A stretch of 64,000 bases of DNA from Holophagales bacterium (lineage in GTDB: Bacteria; Acidobacteriota; Thermoanaerobaculia; Multivoradales; Multivoraceae): assembly GCA_009837885.1 (NCBI GenBank), contig VXSP01000031.1, positions 1 through 64,000 on the forward strand, written 5' to 3'. Position 1 is the first letter of the stretch. Each line of letters opens with the position of its first letter. Under the pieces are notes generated by a model that saw nothing but the letters and a program-made list of their open reading frames with translations, did not search any database and had not been told where the DNA came from. Positions 1-10,068 of the stretch are shown in pieces. A program made the translations under genes and the position numbers.

Positions 1-1997
1 GCTGTGGCGTGGCGGGGAGGTGGGGGCGGTGCGTCGGCGATGGCGGTCGACGCGATGGAGCGGCCGGGGCCGGGGCGTTCGCCGCCGCCGGCGATGAGGA
101 TGTACTGGCGGCCTTCGTGCATGTAGGTCATCGGGCCGCCGTGGAGGCTGCGGTCGACTTCGAGCTGGGCGAGGAGTTCGCCGGTCGCCTTGTCGAAGGC
201 GACGAGGTAGCTGCCGTCGGCGGAGCGGTCGCCGAGTTCGTCGACGATCGGCTCGATCGAGATGACCAGGGTCTTCGTCACCAGGACGCCGCCTTCGGTG
301 ACAACGCCGTCCTGGGGCGGCGTGCCGAGCCGGCCGAGGTTCAGGTGCTCGATCGCGGGATGGTCGCGGGGTCCCTCCCCCAGCGGCACCTGCCACAGCA
401 TCTCGCCGCGGTTCATGTCGAGCGCGGTGATCCGCCGGTAGGGGGGCTTGAGCAGGGGCAGGCCCTGGACCTTGGGCATCGGCCGCCGGTTGATCGAGTA
501 CCGCCAGTCGGAACGCGCCGGGTCGGGAGCCGACAGGGAGATCGCGCCCGGGCGCGTCAGCGAGGGCACGTAGAGGATGCTCGTCTCAGGATCGAAGGAA
601 GCGCCCGTCCAGTTCGCGCCGCCGCCGGGACCCGGATTCTGGAGGTAGGCCCGCTTGCCGTCCTCGCCGTGGACGATCGGCGGCGTGAAGACCGGGCCGA
701 TCACGTAGTCCCGGATCACTTTGAATGCCTCCGCCCGAAGCTCGGGCGTGAAGTCGATCAGGTCGTCGTAGTCGATGCCCAGGGTCTCGAACGGCGGTGG
801 CCGGGTGGTGAACGGCTGCGTGCGCGACAGCTTCTCGCCCGGGATCCGTGAGTGGTAGTCGACCGGCGTCTCGACGATCGGCCAGACGTGCTCTCCCGTG
901 GCCCGGTCGAAGACGTATGTCATCGCGACCTTCGAGACGACCGCCACGGCCTTGATCTCGCGGCCGTCGACCACAATGTCGACGAGGTTCGGCGCCGAGG
1001 CCAGGTCGTAGTCCCAGACGCCGTGGTGGATCGTCTGGAAGTGCCACACGACCTCGCCGTCGCGGGCATCGAGGCAGACGATCGACTCGGCGTAGACGTT
1101 GTCGCCGTGGCGGTCGCCGCCGTAGTAGTCGTTGGTCGGCGTTCCGAACGGCAGGTAGACGTAGCCGAGCTCCTGGTCGGCGCTCATCATCGACCAGACG
1201 TTCGTGTTGCCCATCTTCCGCCAGGACTCGTTCTCCCAGGTGTCGAGGTAGGGCTCGCCCTCACGCGGCACGGCGTGGAAGGTCCACTTCAGCTTGCCGG
1301 TGCGGATGTCGAAACCGCGCACGTCGCCGGGCGGGTTGTTGTTGCGGAGCGGAAAGTCGAAGACCGTGCCGCCGACGACGATCGTGTCGGCGACGACGAC
1401 TACGGGCGCCGTCCAGTTCATGTTCCGGTTCGCCCGCCCCGGCAGGAGACCCTGCATCAGGTCGACGACGCCCTCCTCGCCGAACTCCGGATCCGGCCTG
1501 CCGGTCTTCGTGTCGATCGACACCAGCCGCCCGCCGCGGGTCGCGATCAGGATGCGCTCCGCCTCGCCGTCGGTCCAGGACTCGATGCCGCGGATCTGGA
1601 CCAGGGAACCTCGCTGCTCGATCTCCCAGTCCCTCGGGTCGTGGCGCCAGAGCGCCCCGCCGGTCGCTGGGTCCAGCGCCGCGACCTGACCAAGGTTCGT
1701 CGCCATGTAGACGACGCCGTCGATCATCAGCGGCATGCTCCGGTAGGACCCGGGCATCTTGTCGGTGACGTCCCTGAGCAGGACGTCGGCCGACTCCCAC
1801 CGCCAGGCGACCTCCAGTTGCTCGAAGTTGTCGCGGTCGATCTGGTCGAGGGGCGAGTACCGGGTGGAACCGCTGTCGCCGCCGAAGTGCCGCCACTCTC
1901 CGCCTCCCGCGCCGTGCTGCGCCGCAGCCGGCGCGGCCATGGATACCGCCAGCAGGACGGAGAAGCCTGGGGCCGCCCAGCGATCGAAGCTCGACAT
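1..1997 (-). CDS. PQQ-dependent dehydrogenase (quinoprotein), 3' end cut by window edge
   Basis: The frame reads from ATG at 1997 to the left edge without a stop, giving at least 665 codons. The N-terminus is a signal peptide ending near AAPAAAQ. It is followed by EWRHFGGDSGSTRYSPLDQI, the usual opening of eight-bladed PQQ alcohol/glucose/quinate dehydrogenases. Family blocks seen further on include NRNMNWTAPVV, WHFQTIHHGVWDYDL, NWTGASFDPET and GRLGTPPQDG. These periplasmic enzymes oxidise alcohols or sugars and pass electrons to quinone or cytochrome; the substrate cannot be read from the sequence. A GGAGGG ribosome site sits 5 nt before the ATG. The gene is divergent from enolase. The last visible residues are Pro-rich, and the true C-terminus lies outside the window. 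Confidence 0.88.
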   Translation of the reverse strand, partial: MSSFDRWAAPGFSVLLAVSMAAPAAAQHGAGGGEWRHFGGDSGSTRYSPLDQIDRDNFEQLEVAWRWESADVLLRDVTDKMPGSYRSMPLMIDGVVYMATNLGQVAALDPATGGALWRHDPRDWEIEQRGSLVQIRGIESWTDGEAERILIATRGGRLVSIDTKTGRPDPEFGEEGVVDLMQGLLPGRANRNMNWTAPVVVVADTIVVGGTVFDFPLRNNNPPGDVRGFDIRTGKLKWTFHAVPREGEPYLDTWENESWRKMGNTNVWSMMSADQELGYVYLPFGTPTNDYYGGDRHGDNVYAESIVCLDARDGEVVWHFQTIHHGVWDYDLASAPNLVDIVVDGREIKAVAVVSKVAMTYVFDRATGEHVWPIVETPVDYHSRIPGEKLSRTQPFTTRPPPFETLGIDYDDLIDFTPELRAEAFKVIRDYVIGPVFTPPIVHGEDGKRAYLQNPGPGGGANWTGASFDPETSILYVPSLTRPGAISLSAPDPARSDWRYSINRRPMPKVQGLPLLKPPYRRITALDMNRGEMLWQVPLGEGPRDHPAIEHLNLGRLGTPPQDGVVTEGGVLVTKTLVISIEPIVDELGDRSADGSYLVAFDKATGELLAQLEVDRSLHGGPMTYMHEGRQYILIAGGGERPGPGRSIASTAIADAPPPPPRHAT

Positions 1998-2040
1998 TCG
2001 CACCCTCCCGGATGGACCTGATGGAGTCGGCGCATCCTAG

Positions 2041-3447
<1,407 letters not shown>

Positions 3448-3459
3448 CCCGGCGCCGCG

Positions 3460-6400
3460 CTAGTTGCAGCGATCGCCCCGCCAGTCTTCGATTCCGTCCA
3501 GCCACTCGTCGAACTCGGCGGTCGCCGGAGCGCACAGCTCACTCTGGTGGAACCAGAAGAACTCGAGTCCACCGATGTCGAGAAGCTCGTCCGGCAGCGT
3601 GCCCGACAAGTCCGTGTTGTGGATGTACAGGTCCTCCAACTCCGTGAGCCGACCGATCTCCGGCGGCACCGGACCGGTCAGGTCGTTCGACCAGAGACGC
3701 AATGACGCCAGGTCGGTCAGGTCACCCAACTCCGGCGGTATGCCGCCCGAGAACCCGTTGTCGCCGAGCCAGAGCCCGCTCAAACCGGTCAGTTCTCCCA
3801 GCCAGGCAGGAATCGAACCGGTCAAGTCATTGTCCCGCACGTCCAGGAAACCGAGCCCGTTCAGGTTGCGGAACGAGCCGGGAATCCCGCCAGTCAGGTT
3901 GTTGTAGCCCAGCCGGAGGAAGGCCAGGTCGGGCAGACGCCCGAGCTCCGCCGGAATCTCGCCTGTCAGTTGGTTGAAGTGCAGATAGAGAAAGGCCAGA
4001 TCACGGAGACTCGCCAGCTCGGGCGGTATCTCGCCGCTCAGTTGGTTCGACGACAGGACCAGAAGGATGACGTCGCGAAGGTTGCCTATCTCCGCCGGGA
4101 TCGATCCGGTCAACTCGTTGCCGTCGAGGAACGCGACCAGGAGTTTGTCCAGGTCGCCGATCGCCGCCGGCAAGCTGCCGCTCAGGCCGTTGTCGCTCAG
4201 TTCGAGCCAGGTCACGCGGCCATTCGCGCCGGTCGTCACGCCGTGCCACTCGTCCAACGGACGGTTGCTGAGCCAGTTCTCCCTGTTGGTCCAGTTGGGA
4301 CCGTCGGTCGCCCGGTAGAGCGCGATCAGAGCGTCGCGGTCCCGCTTGGAGATGACCGTCGTGGCCGAGAACCCGGTGTGCAAGTCGTAGGCGCCGGTCG
4401 CTTCACCGTCCTTGCCCGTGACGCGGACATAGTAGGTACCCGGCCCCACCCGCATACTGATACGGAAGTTCATCTCGGCGCCCGAGTCCGCATCGCTGGC
4501 CAGGACTTCCCCGGCAGCGTTCATCAGCGCGCCCTCGGTGTCGGTCGAACCCGTGGTGCGGAGCTGCACACGGCCCGAGCGCGGCACGCGGAAGACGAAG
4601 AAATCGCTGTCGCCAGGCCCCAGGTGGCCTGTCCGCGAGCGTTCGAGGGGGACGTCCGTCGCCCCGGCACGGGTGTCCGCGTGATCGTCCGTCGCGGAAC
4701 ACGAGAAGAACTCTGTGTCCTTGATGGGACGGAACGGTCGGCCCAGGCGGTTGACGTAGTTCCGCGTGGCGCCCGTCTGGACGTCGACGACGGCCATCTC
4801 GACCGCGACGTCGGTAAGCCCCCCGGCGAAGACCCAACGGTGGCCGTTCACCGCGCAGCCGTCGAGCACCTTGATCACGATCTCGATGTTGTCGGGCTCG
4901 AAGAACCAGAACAGCCCGGTGTCGCCGCTGAGCGGGAGGGAACTGCCGGAACCGGTCTCTTCGTCCTCCTTTTCCCAATCCAGGCGCACGCGAAAGCGGC
5001 CGTTCTCGAGGCACAGCGTCCGGTCGTCGGCCGTGCACTCGCCCGGAGCGGCCTGCGGCAGTTCAACGCGACTGGCCCGAAGTCGCTCCAGGGCCAGCCG
5101 AAGCTCACGGTCGGGGTCGAAGCGCCGAGCGAGAGGCTGCGGGGGCATCGTCGCCGCCGAGTCCGCCGCCGCGACGATCTCGTCGGGTTTGCAGGTCTCG
5201 AACGCTTCGTTGTCCTGAACCGGCGACAGAAGCGTCCCCTCCGGATTGAACCAGGTCCCCGCGACGCCGGTCTCCGTATCGACAACCGTCAACTGGACCT
5301 CGGTGTCGGTCAGACCGCCGGAGAAGACCCAGAAGTGCTCGTTCAGTCCACAGCCGTCCAAGAGCTTGACGACCATCTCTACGTTGCCGGGATCGAAGAA
5401 CCAGAAGGCGCCGGTGTCCGCAGTCAGCTGCACGGAGCCGCCACGACCGCCGGCACCGCTCGCGGCGGCCCAATCCGCAGTCACCCGGAATCTGCCCTCG
5501 TTCAGACAGAGCGTCTGCTCATCCTCCATGCACGGCCCCGTCTCGCCGAAGGTGACGGCGCTGGCCTCGCTGGTGGAGGAAGAACGTCCGCCGGCGTTGC
5601 GCGATGCCACTCGATAGGAGCGGTAAGTCGCGGGAGGAAGGCCTTCGACGACAAACGACGTCGCGTCGCTGCCGGTACTGGCGATCAGCGTGAACTCCGT
5701 CTCGTTGATCGATCGCTCGAAGATGTCGAAGGCCGTCTCGTCGTTCGAATTGTCCTGCCAGGCGAGTTCCAGGCTGTGCTGATCGACCGCCTTCGCGGTC
5801 AGATCGGAAGGGCTGGCAGGGCCGCTGTGAGCCGGGTAGAGAAAACGCACCGCGGCCAGATCGTCGGCGTTCGGCAGACCGCCCCGGTAGATGTGCTTGC
5901 CCCTGGCGGTCGCCTTCATCAGGGAGTCGCCGGTCAGCGCGCTGCAGGTGTCGCTGAATCCCTGGGCGCAGGAGTGAGCAAGACCCAGTGTGTGGCCCAG
6001 CTCGTGCGCCATCACGTGCTCATGCACCTTGCTGGCATTGAGGCTCAGCGCCGCCCAACTCCGGCCGTAGCCATCCTGGGTCAGGATGTCCGCCTCCAGA
6101 ATCGGAAGGGCCTCGTGGGCCCTGTTGCCCGGGATCCTGTGGCGGTTCTCCTCGGCACAGCGAAAGCGGGTCAGGGCGACGGCAAGAACGCCGCCGACCC
6201 CGGCCTGGAAGTAGCCGGGAAGCAGGTCATGCGGATCCTCGAAGAGAATCGAGTTGACCTCGTCCGGCCGGGCAACCTCAGCCTTCCTGTTCGTCGTGCC
6301 CAGATTCACCAGTTGAACGGTGCTCTCCGGATCCTCGTTCCAGGCCCGCATCGCGCGCACCACCTCGGCGATTCCACCGCCCGGGATGCCGGGCTGACCG

Positions 6401-7149
6401 CCGGCGTGGATCGTGAACCCGACGCTGCGTCCCCGATCGAACTGCCGCCACCGGATGGGGAGATTCGGCGCCTCGCAACTTGAAGATGAGGCGAGCAACC
6501 GGTACGGCGACACCACCGAACCCGGCCCGTCGGGCGGCGCGGCCGCGAAGTAGTCCGCCTCCCGCTCCACGCCACGCGCGCGGTCGCCGATCCAGGCGCG
6601 AAAGCTCCCACTGGTCCGGGGCCGCTGGCTCAACGACGCGGCCTCCGTTCCACCGGCTGACGCCGGCACCGCCTCGTTGAGGGCAGCCTCACGCACGAGC
6701 AGACTGCCCGCGGCCGACGGCACTTCGAAGAACATGCCCAGCGACAACTCCACCGTGCGGTACGCGAGCGCGTCCCGCGCATCCGGAATCTCCTCGAGAA
6801 AGAGCAACATCCGGTCTCCCGGCGCCATCATCGGCAGCCCGCGGATACCCGAGTACACGCCGTCCTCGCTCACGCCCCCCAGTTGCCGAACCAGGACCGT
6901 GCCGCCCGGGACATTCCCCTTCAACACCTGTTCCACCTCGAAGACGGCGTCGGTGGACGGGAACCGGGCGCCTGACGCCGCCATCACCGAACGCACCTCG
7001 CCGAAGACGATGATTGGCGTGCGGTCCACCATCACCGCGTCGCCCGGGTCTACGTAGATGATGGCTCCCACCGGCGCCACGACCAGCAGCGCCAGCCCAG
7101 CGCCCGCGAACCCGGCGCGGACTCGCGCCCCCACGCTCTTCCTCTTCAC
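3460..7149 (-). CDS. Secreted metzincin-like protease with FN3, twin Cys modules, PPC domain and leucine-rich repeats
   Basis: This 1229-residue multidomain protein has a GTG start at 7149 with a G-rich ribosome site upstream. A signal peptide covers about residues 1-30. A metallopeptidase domain follows, with the zinc motif HELGHTLGLAH at about 382-392. Next are an FN3-like domain (about 445-535) and two copies of a Cys-bounded module (about 540-653 and 704-817) with the shared core TLCL..GRFRV, DTG.FWFF, VVK.LDGC and WVF..GLTD. A pre-peptidase C-terminal (PPC) domain covers about 825-925. Plant-type leucine-rich repeats (LTGSIPAEIGNL-like) run from about 935 to the end. The protein is probably exported and binds a target through the LRRs. 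The same Cys module occurs in the two metalloproteases at 30-35 kb. The substrate is unknown. Confidence 0.85.
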   Translation of the reverse strand: MKRKSVGARVRAGFAGAGLALLVVAPVGAIIYVDPGDAVMVDRTPIIVFGEVRSVMAASGARFPSTDAVFEVEQVLKGNVPGGTVLVRQLGGVSEDGVYSGIRGLPMMAPGDRMLLFLEEIPDARDALAYRTVELSLGMFFEVPSAAGSLLVREAALNEAVPASAGGTEAASLSQRPRTSGSFRAWIGDRARGVEREADYFAAAPPDGPGSVVSPYRLLASSSSCEAPNLPIRWRQFDRGRSVGFTIHAGGQPGIPGGGIAEVVRAMRAWNEDPESTVQLVNLGTTNRKAEVARPDEVNSILFEDPHDLLPGYFQAGVGGVLAVALTRFRCAEENRHRIPGNRAHEALPILEADILTQDGYGRSWAALSLNASKVHEHVMAHELGHTLGLAHSCAQGFSDTCSALTGDSLMKATARGKHIYRGGLPNADDLAAVRFLYPAHSGPASPSDLTAKAVDQHSLELAWQDNSNDETAFDIFERSINETEFTLIASTGSDATSFVVEGLPPATYRSYRVASRNAGGRSSSTSEASAVTFGETGPCMEDEQTLCLNEGRFRVTADWAAASGAGGRGGSVQLTADTGAFWFFDPGNVEMVVKLLDGCGLNEHFWVFSGGLTDTEVQLTVVDTETGVAGTWFNPEGTLLSPVQDNEAFETCKPDEIVAAADSAATMPPQPLARRFDPDRELRLALERLRASRVELPQAAPGECTADDRTLCLENGRFRVRLDWEKEDEETGSGSSLPLSGDTGLFWFFEPDNIEIVIKVLDGCAVNGHRWVFAGGLTDVAVEMAVVDVQTGATRNYVNRLGRPFRPIKDTEFFSCSATDDHADTRAGATDVPLERSRTGHLGPGDSDFFVFRVPRSGRVQLRTTGSTDTEGALMNAAGEVLASDADSGAEMNFRISMRVGPGTYYVRVTGKDGEATGAYDLHTGFSATTVISKRDRDALIALYRATDGPNWTNRENWLSNRPLDEWHGVTTGANGRVTWLELSDNGLSGSLPAAIGDLDKLLVAFLDGNELTGSIPAEIGNLRDVILLVLSSNQLSGEIPPELASLRDLAFLYLHFNQLTGEIPAELGRLPDLAFLRLGYNNLTGGIPGSFRNLNGLGFLDVRDNDLTGSIPAWLGELTGLSGLWLGDNGFSGGIPPELGDLTDLASLRLWSNDLTGPVPPEIGRLTELEDLYIHNTDLSGTLPDELLDIGGLEFFWFHQSELCAPATAEFDEWLDGIEDWRGDRCN

Positions 7150-7208
7150 TGCCTGATCCCCCCACGGGCCCGTGTCGCCCGAGAACTTTCGGCCTGCGAC
7201 CGGAGACT

Positions 7209-8489
7209 CTATGCGTTCAACAGGAACAGGACGAGATCTGCAACATTCGTGCCCGTAGCACCGGTGCGGAGCAACGCGCCGCCAGCGTCGAGGGCGCCGT
7301 AGGAGTCGTTATCCTCCATCGCTGCAACCGGGTCGACGCCGGCGGTCCGGATACGGGTGACCGTGGCCGCATCGACGATGCCGCCGGCCGCGTCCGTGGG
7401 GCCGTCGCGGCCATCGGTGCCGGCTGCGAGGAAGACCCAGTCTGACCGTTCCGCGAGCGGACCCTTCGCCGCCTGGAGCGCGAAGGCGAGGGCCAGCTCC
7501 TGGCTGCGGCCGCCCTTGCCCGCGCCGCGCACCGTGACCGTCGTCTCGCCTCCGGCTACGTACGCCGGCGGCGGCGCCGCGGCGAAGCGCCTTGCCAGCG
7601 CGGCGCCGACTTCGCGCGCCTCGCCTTCGAGCGGCTCGGGTTCGACTTCGGCGTCGCAGGCCGCGGCCATCGCCCGAACGCTGGTCCGGTTGCCGCCGAC
7701 GATCCGGTAGATCGCGCCGTCGAAGATCGGGTCGCCCGGCTTGGGTGTCTCTTCCAGTTCGCCGCGAACGCCCGCTTCCAGCCGCTGGCGTACCGGCGTC
7801 GGGCACGTCTCAGCTACTCCACAACGTACCAGCACGGCGAGGGCATCCTCGAACGTCGACGGATCGGGCGCCGTCGGGCCGCTGCCGATCACCGACGAGT
7901 CGTCGTCGATCACGTCCGACAGGGCGAGCGTCACGACCTGCGCCGGGCGCAACTGACGCAACAGCCCGCCGCCCTTGGTCGTCGACAGGTGCTTGCGCAC
8001 CGCGTTCAGCTCGTGGATCGTCGCGCCGCTCCGGAGAAGCTGGCGCGTCGCCTCCAGCTTCTCCTCCAGCAGGACGGCGGGCGCCGGCGCCGGCAGCAGC
8101 GCGGAGGCGCCGCCCGAGACCAGGACCAGGGCAAGGTCGCCGGCACCCAGCTCCGCGGCCCTTCGTTCAACCTCTTTCGCCGCGGCCTGACCGCGTTCGT
8201 CCGGCAACGGATGTCCGGATCGCAGGGCATCGAAGTGGCCGAGACGCTTCGCCTCGTCGTGAGTAACGACCAACACGTCGGCAGGTCGTACGCGGTCGCC
8301 AAGCACCTCGATCGCGGCTCGGGTCATCCCGAATGCCGCCTTCCCAACCGCCAGCACCGCGACGCGGCCGCCTCCTTTGGCTCGCAGGTCGAGGCCGCGA
8401 AGCGCCGAAGCGGTCGACGCCGCCGGATCGGCGGCCGCGACGCCTCTCAGGAAGATCTCCACTGTCCGCTGTCTCAGCGCCTGCGCCAT
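7209..8489 (-). CDS. Glycerate 2-kinase (GckA/MOFRL family)
   Basis: The product is a 426-residue protein of the DUF4147-MOFRL family. VAVGKAAFGM, the GHPLPDERG block, VSGGASALLPAP and ELNAVRKHLSTTKGG mark the N-terminal domain. RSQELALAFAL, AAGTDGRDGPTDAAGG and the Asn-Asp-Ser-Tyr region mark the C-terminal MOFRL domain. The family phosphorylates D-glycerate to 2-phosphoglycerate in the cytoplasm with ATP. Older annotations call these proteins hydroxypyruvate reductase. The ATG at 8489 gives the standard N-terminus (MAQALRQRTVEIFLRGV). The gene is divergent from the PLP decarboxylase with 50 nt between starts. With enolase nearby it could feed glycerate into lower glycolysis, which is inference. 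Confidence 0.93.
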   Translation of the reverse strand: MAQALRQRTVEIFLRGVAAADPAASTASALRGLDLRAKGGGRVAVLAVGKAAFGMTRAAIEVLGDRVRPADVLVVTHDEAKRLGHFDALRSGHPLPDERGQAAAKEVERRAAELGAGDLALVLVSGGASALLPAPAPAVLLEEKLEATRQLLRSGATIHELNAVRKHLSTTKGGGLLRQLRPAQVVTLALSDVIDDDSSVIGSGPTAPDPSTFEDALAVLVRCGVAETCPTPVRQRLEAGVRGELEETPKPGDPIFDGAIYRIVGGNRTSVRAMAAACDAEVEPEPLEGEAREVGAALARRFAAAPPPAYVAGGETTVTVRGAGKGGRSQELALAFALQAAKGPLAERSDWVFLAAGTDGRDGPTDAAGGIVDAATVTRIRTAGVDPVAAMEDNDSYGALDAGGALLRTGATGTNVADLVLFLLNA

Positions 8490-8539
8490 TCGTCAAGGAT
8501 ACGGTTCACCGACAGCTAGAATGGTCTCCAGGGGACGCC

Positions 8540-10066
8540 ATGGACTCTACTCACGCGCCGCCTTCCGTCGCCTGCAGGATCGGCTGGCAGTCCCCGGCGC
8601 CGGTACCCGAGGGCTACCGGTTCAACCCCTTTCTCGAAGCGACCGGAGGCAGATTGCAGGCACACGGCCTGGACCTGGCCGCGTTCTTCGAGGTCGGCCG
8701 ATCTCCCGCCGCCGGCCTGCCCGGCGACGCGATGCCCAGCCCGCTGGAGATCGCATTCCTGCCGAACATCCGCGCCCAGGTGGATGCGATGGACCGTTGC
8801 TTCCGCCGGGCGATCGAGGAACTCGGCTACCCGGCCCCGTTCCACTTCGCCTTCGCCTCGAAGGCGAACACGGCGGAAGAGATCGTCCGCTCGACCCTGA
8901 CTGCCGGCGCCCACCACGAGATGTCGTCCGACGTCGACGTGGACATCGCGCGCCGCATGATCCAGGCCGGCCTGCTGCCGGAAGATCGGATGGTGATCGC
9001 GAACGGGTTCAAGCGGCCCGGGAGCGCCTACGCGCGGAACCTGCGGAAGCTCCGGCGCGAACACCCGCGCGTCGTGCCGGTCCTCGAGGACCCCTCGGAA
9101 CTCGAGAGCTTCGCCGGCTCGGATGTCGAGTTCGAGTTCGGCATCCGGTTCAGGAAGCCACGGGAAGCGGGCGGAGGCGGCGACCGGGACTCGCGTTTCG
9201 GCGTCGACGCGGCCGAAGCGGAACGCCTCGCGGCCCGCATCGACCGGAGGCCCGGCTCCCGCTTCGTCCTCCTGCACGCGATGCTCGGCTCGGCCGGCTT
9301 CAACGAGGCGGAGTTCGTCGAAGCGCTCGAACCTGGCCTGGAACTCCATGCGCGCCTCGGCCGCAGTCACCCGGATCTCCGCTTCTTCGACTTCGGCGGC
9401 GGCGTGCCGGGACGAACCACGCTCGACGACGCCTTCGACTACGACCGCTTCGCACGACTCCTGCTGACGAAGGCGCTCGAGGTCTGTGCCCGCCACGGCA
9501 CGAAACCGCCGGCGCTGATCGGCGAGTTCGGGCGCTACACCGTGTCCGAGCACGCGGCGCACCTGTTCCGGGTCATCGCGATCAAGGCGAACGAGGGCGG
9601 CCCTCCCTGGTACCTGGTCGACGGCTCCATCATGACGTCGTTCCCCGACACCTGGGCTCTCGGCGAGCACTTCATCTGCCTGCCGCTCAACCACCTCGAC
9701 CGGTCCCTTATGCGGGTTCGTCTCGGCGGCATCACCTGCGACCGGGACGACGTCTATCCGCCCCGCGGCAGCGGCGTGCCGCTCTTCCTCCCCGGCCTGT
9801 CGGCCGCCGAACTCGAGCACACGCCTCTCTACGTGGGCTTCTTCGCGGTCGGCGCCTACCAGGAGATGCTCGGCGGCGTGCGCGGCAGCAAGCACTGCGT
9901 CCTCCCGGAAGCGACCGAACTCCTGATCGACGATGACGGGAACGGAGGCTTCGCGTGCGACGTCGTGCCCGGGCACACGACCGAGGACGTGCTCCACAAC
10001 CTGGGCTACGGGCGAAAGGCGCGGGCTGGAGCGCCGCTGACCGCGGCGCCGGTACCGCTCGCCTGA
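8540..10066 (+). CDS. Fold-type III PLP-dependent decarboxylase (LysA/ODC/arginine decarboxylase-like)
   Basis: The product has 508 residues. PLP-binding Lys108 lies in FAFASKANT, matching the Y-A-x-K-A-N motif of diaminopimelate and ornithine decarboxylases. Also visible are HAMLGSAGFN, the glycine-rich FDFGGGVPG, GEFGRY in place of EPGR, GITCDRDDVYP with the catalytic Cys from the neighbouring subunit, and the C-terminal VGAYQEML. It should decarboxylate a basic amino acid in the cytoplasm. Substrate specificity is not readable, and it is shorter than classical SpeA. The frame is open further upstream, but the ATG at 8540 has a GGGG ribosome site 5 nt before it and avoids overlap with the divergent kinase. 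The next gene starts 2 nt after the stop. Confidence 0.85.
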   Translation: MDSTHAPPSVACRIGWQSPAPVPEGYRFNPFLEATGGRLQAHGLDLAAFFEVGRSPAAGLPGDAMPSPLEIAFLPNIRAQVDAMDRCFRRAIEELGYPAPFHFAFASKANTAEEIVRSTLTAGAHHEMSSDVDVDIARRMIQAGLLPEDRMVIANGFKRPGSAYARNLRKLRREHPRVVPVLEDPSELESFAGSDVEFEFGIRFRKPREAGGGGDRDSRFGVDAAEAERLAARIDRRPGSRFVLLHAMLGSAGFNEAEFVEALEPGLELHARLGRSHPDLRFFDFGGGVPGRTTLDDAFDYDRFARLLLTKALEVCARHGTKPPALIGEFGRYTVSEHAAHLFRVIAIKANEGGPPWYLVDGSIMTSFPDTWALGEHFICLPLNHLDRSLMRVRLGGITCDRDDVYPPRGSGVPLFLPGLSAAELEHTPLYVGFFAVGAYQEMLGGVRGSKHCVLPEATELLIDDDGNGGFACDVVPGHTTEDVLHNLGYGRKARAGAPLTAAPVPLA

Positions 10067-10068
10067 AG

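Noticed and set aside
3970..6483. 837-codon plus-strand open frame opposite the metzincin gene
   Set aside because: It lacks any family feature and reflects absent stops in GC-rich DNA opposite a real gene; the minus-strand frame has clear domains. The same holds for long frames at 9-2021, 10072-12327, 21730-24249 and 54444-56702.
8517..8522. TAGAAT as a -10 box before the PLP decarboxylase
   Set aside because: Five of six bases match, but no -35 at 16-18 nt and the leader would be very short.
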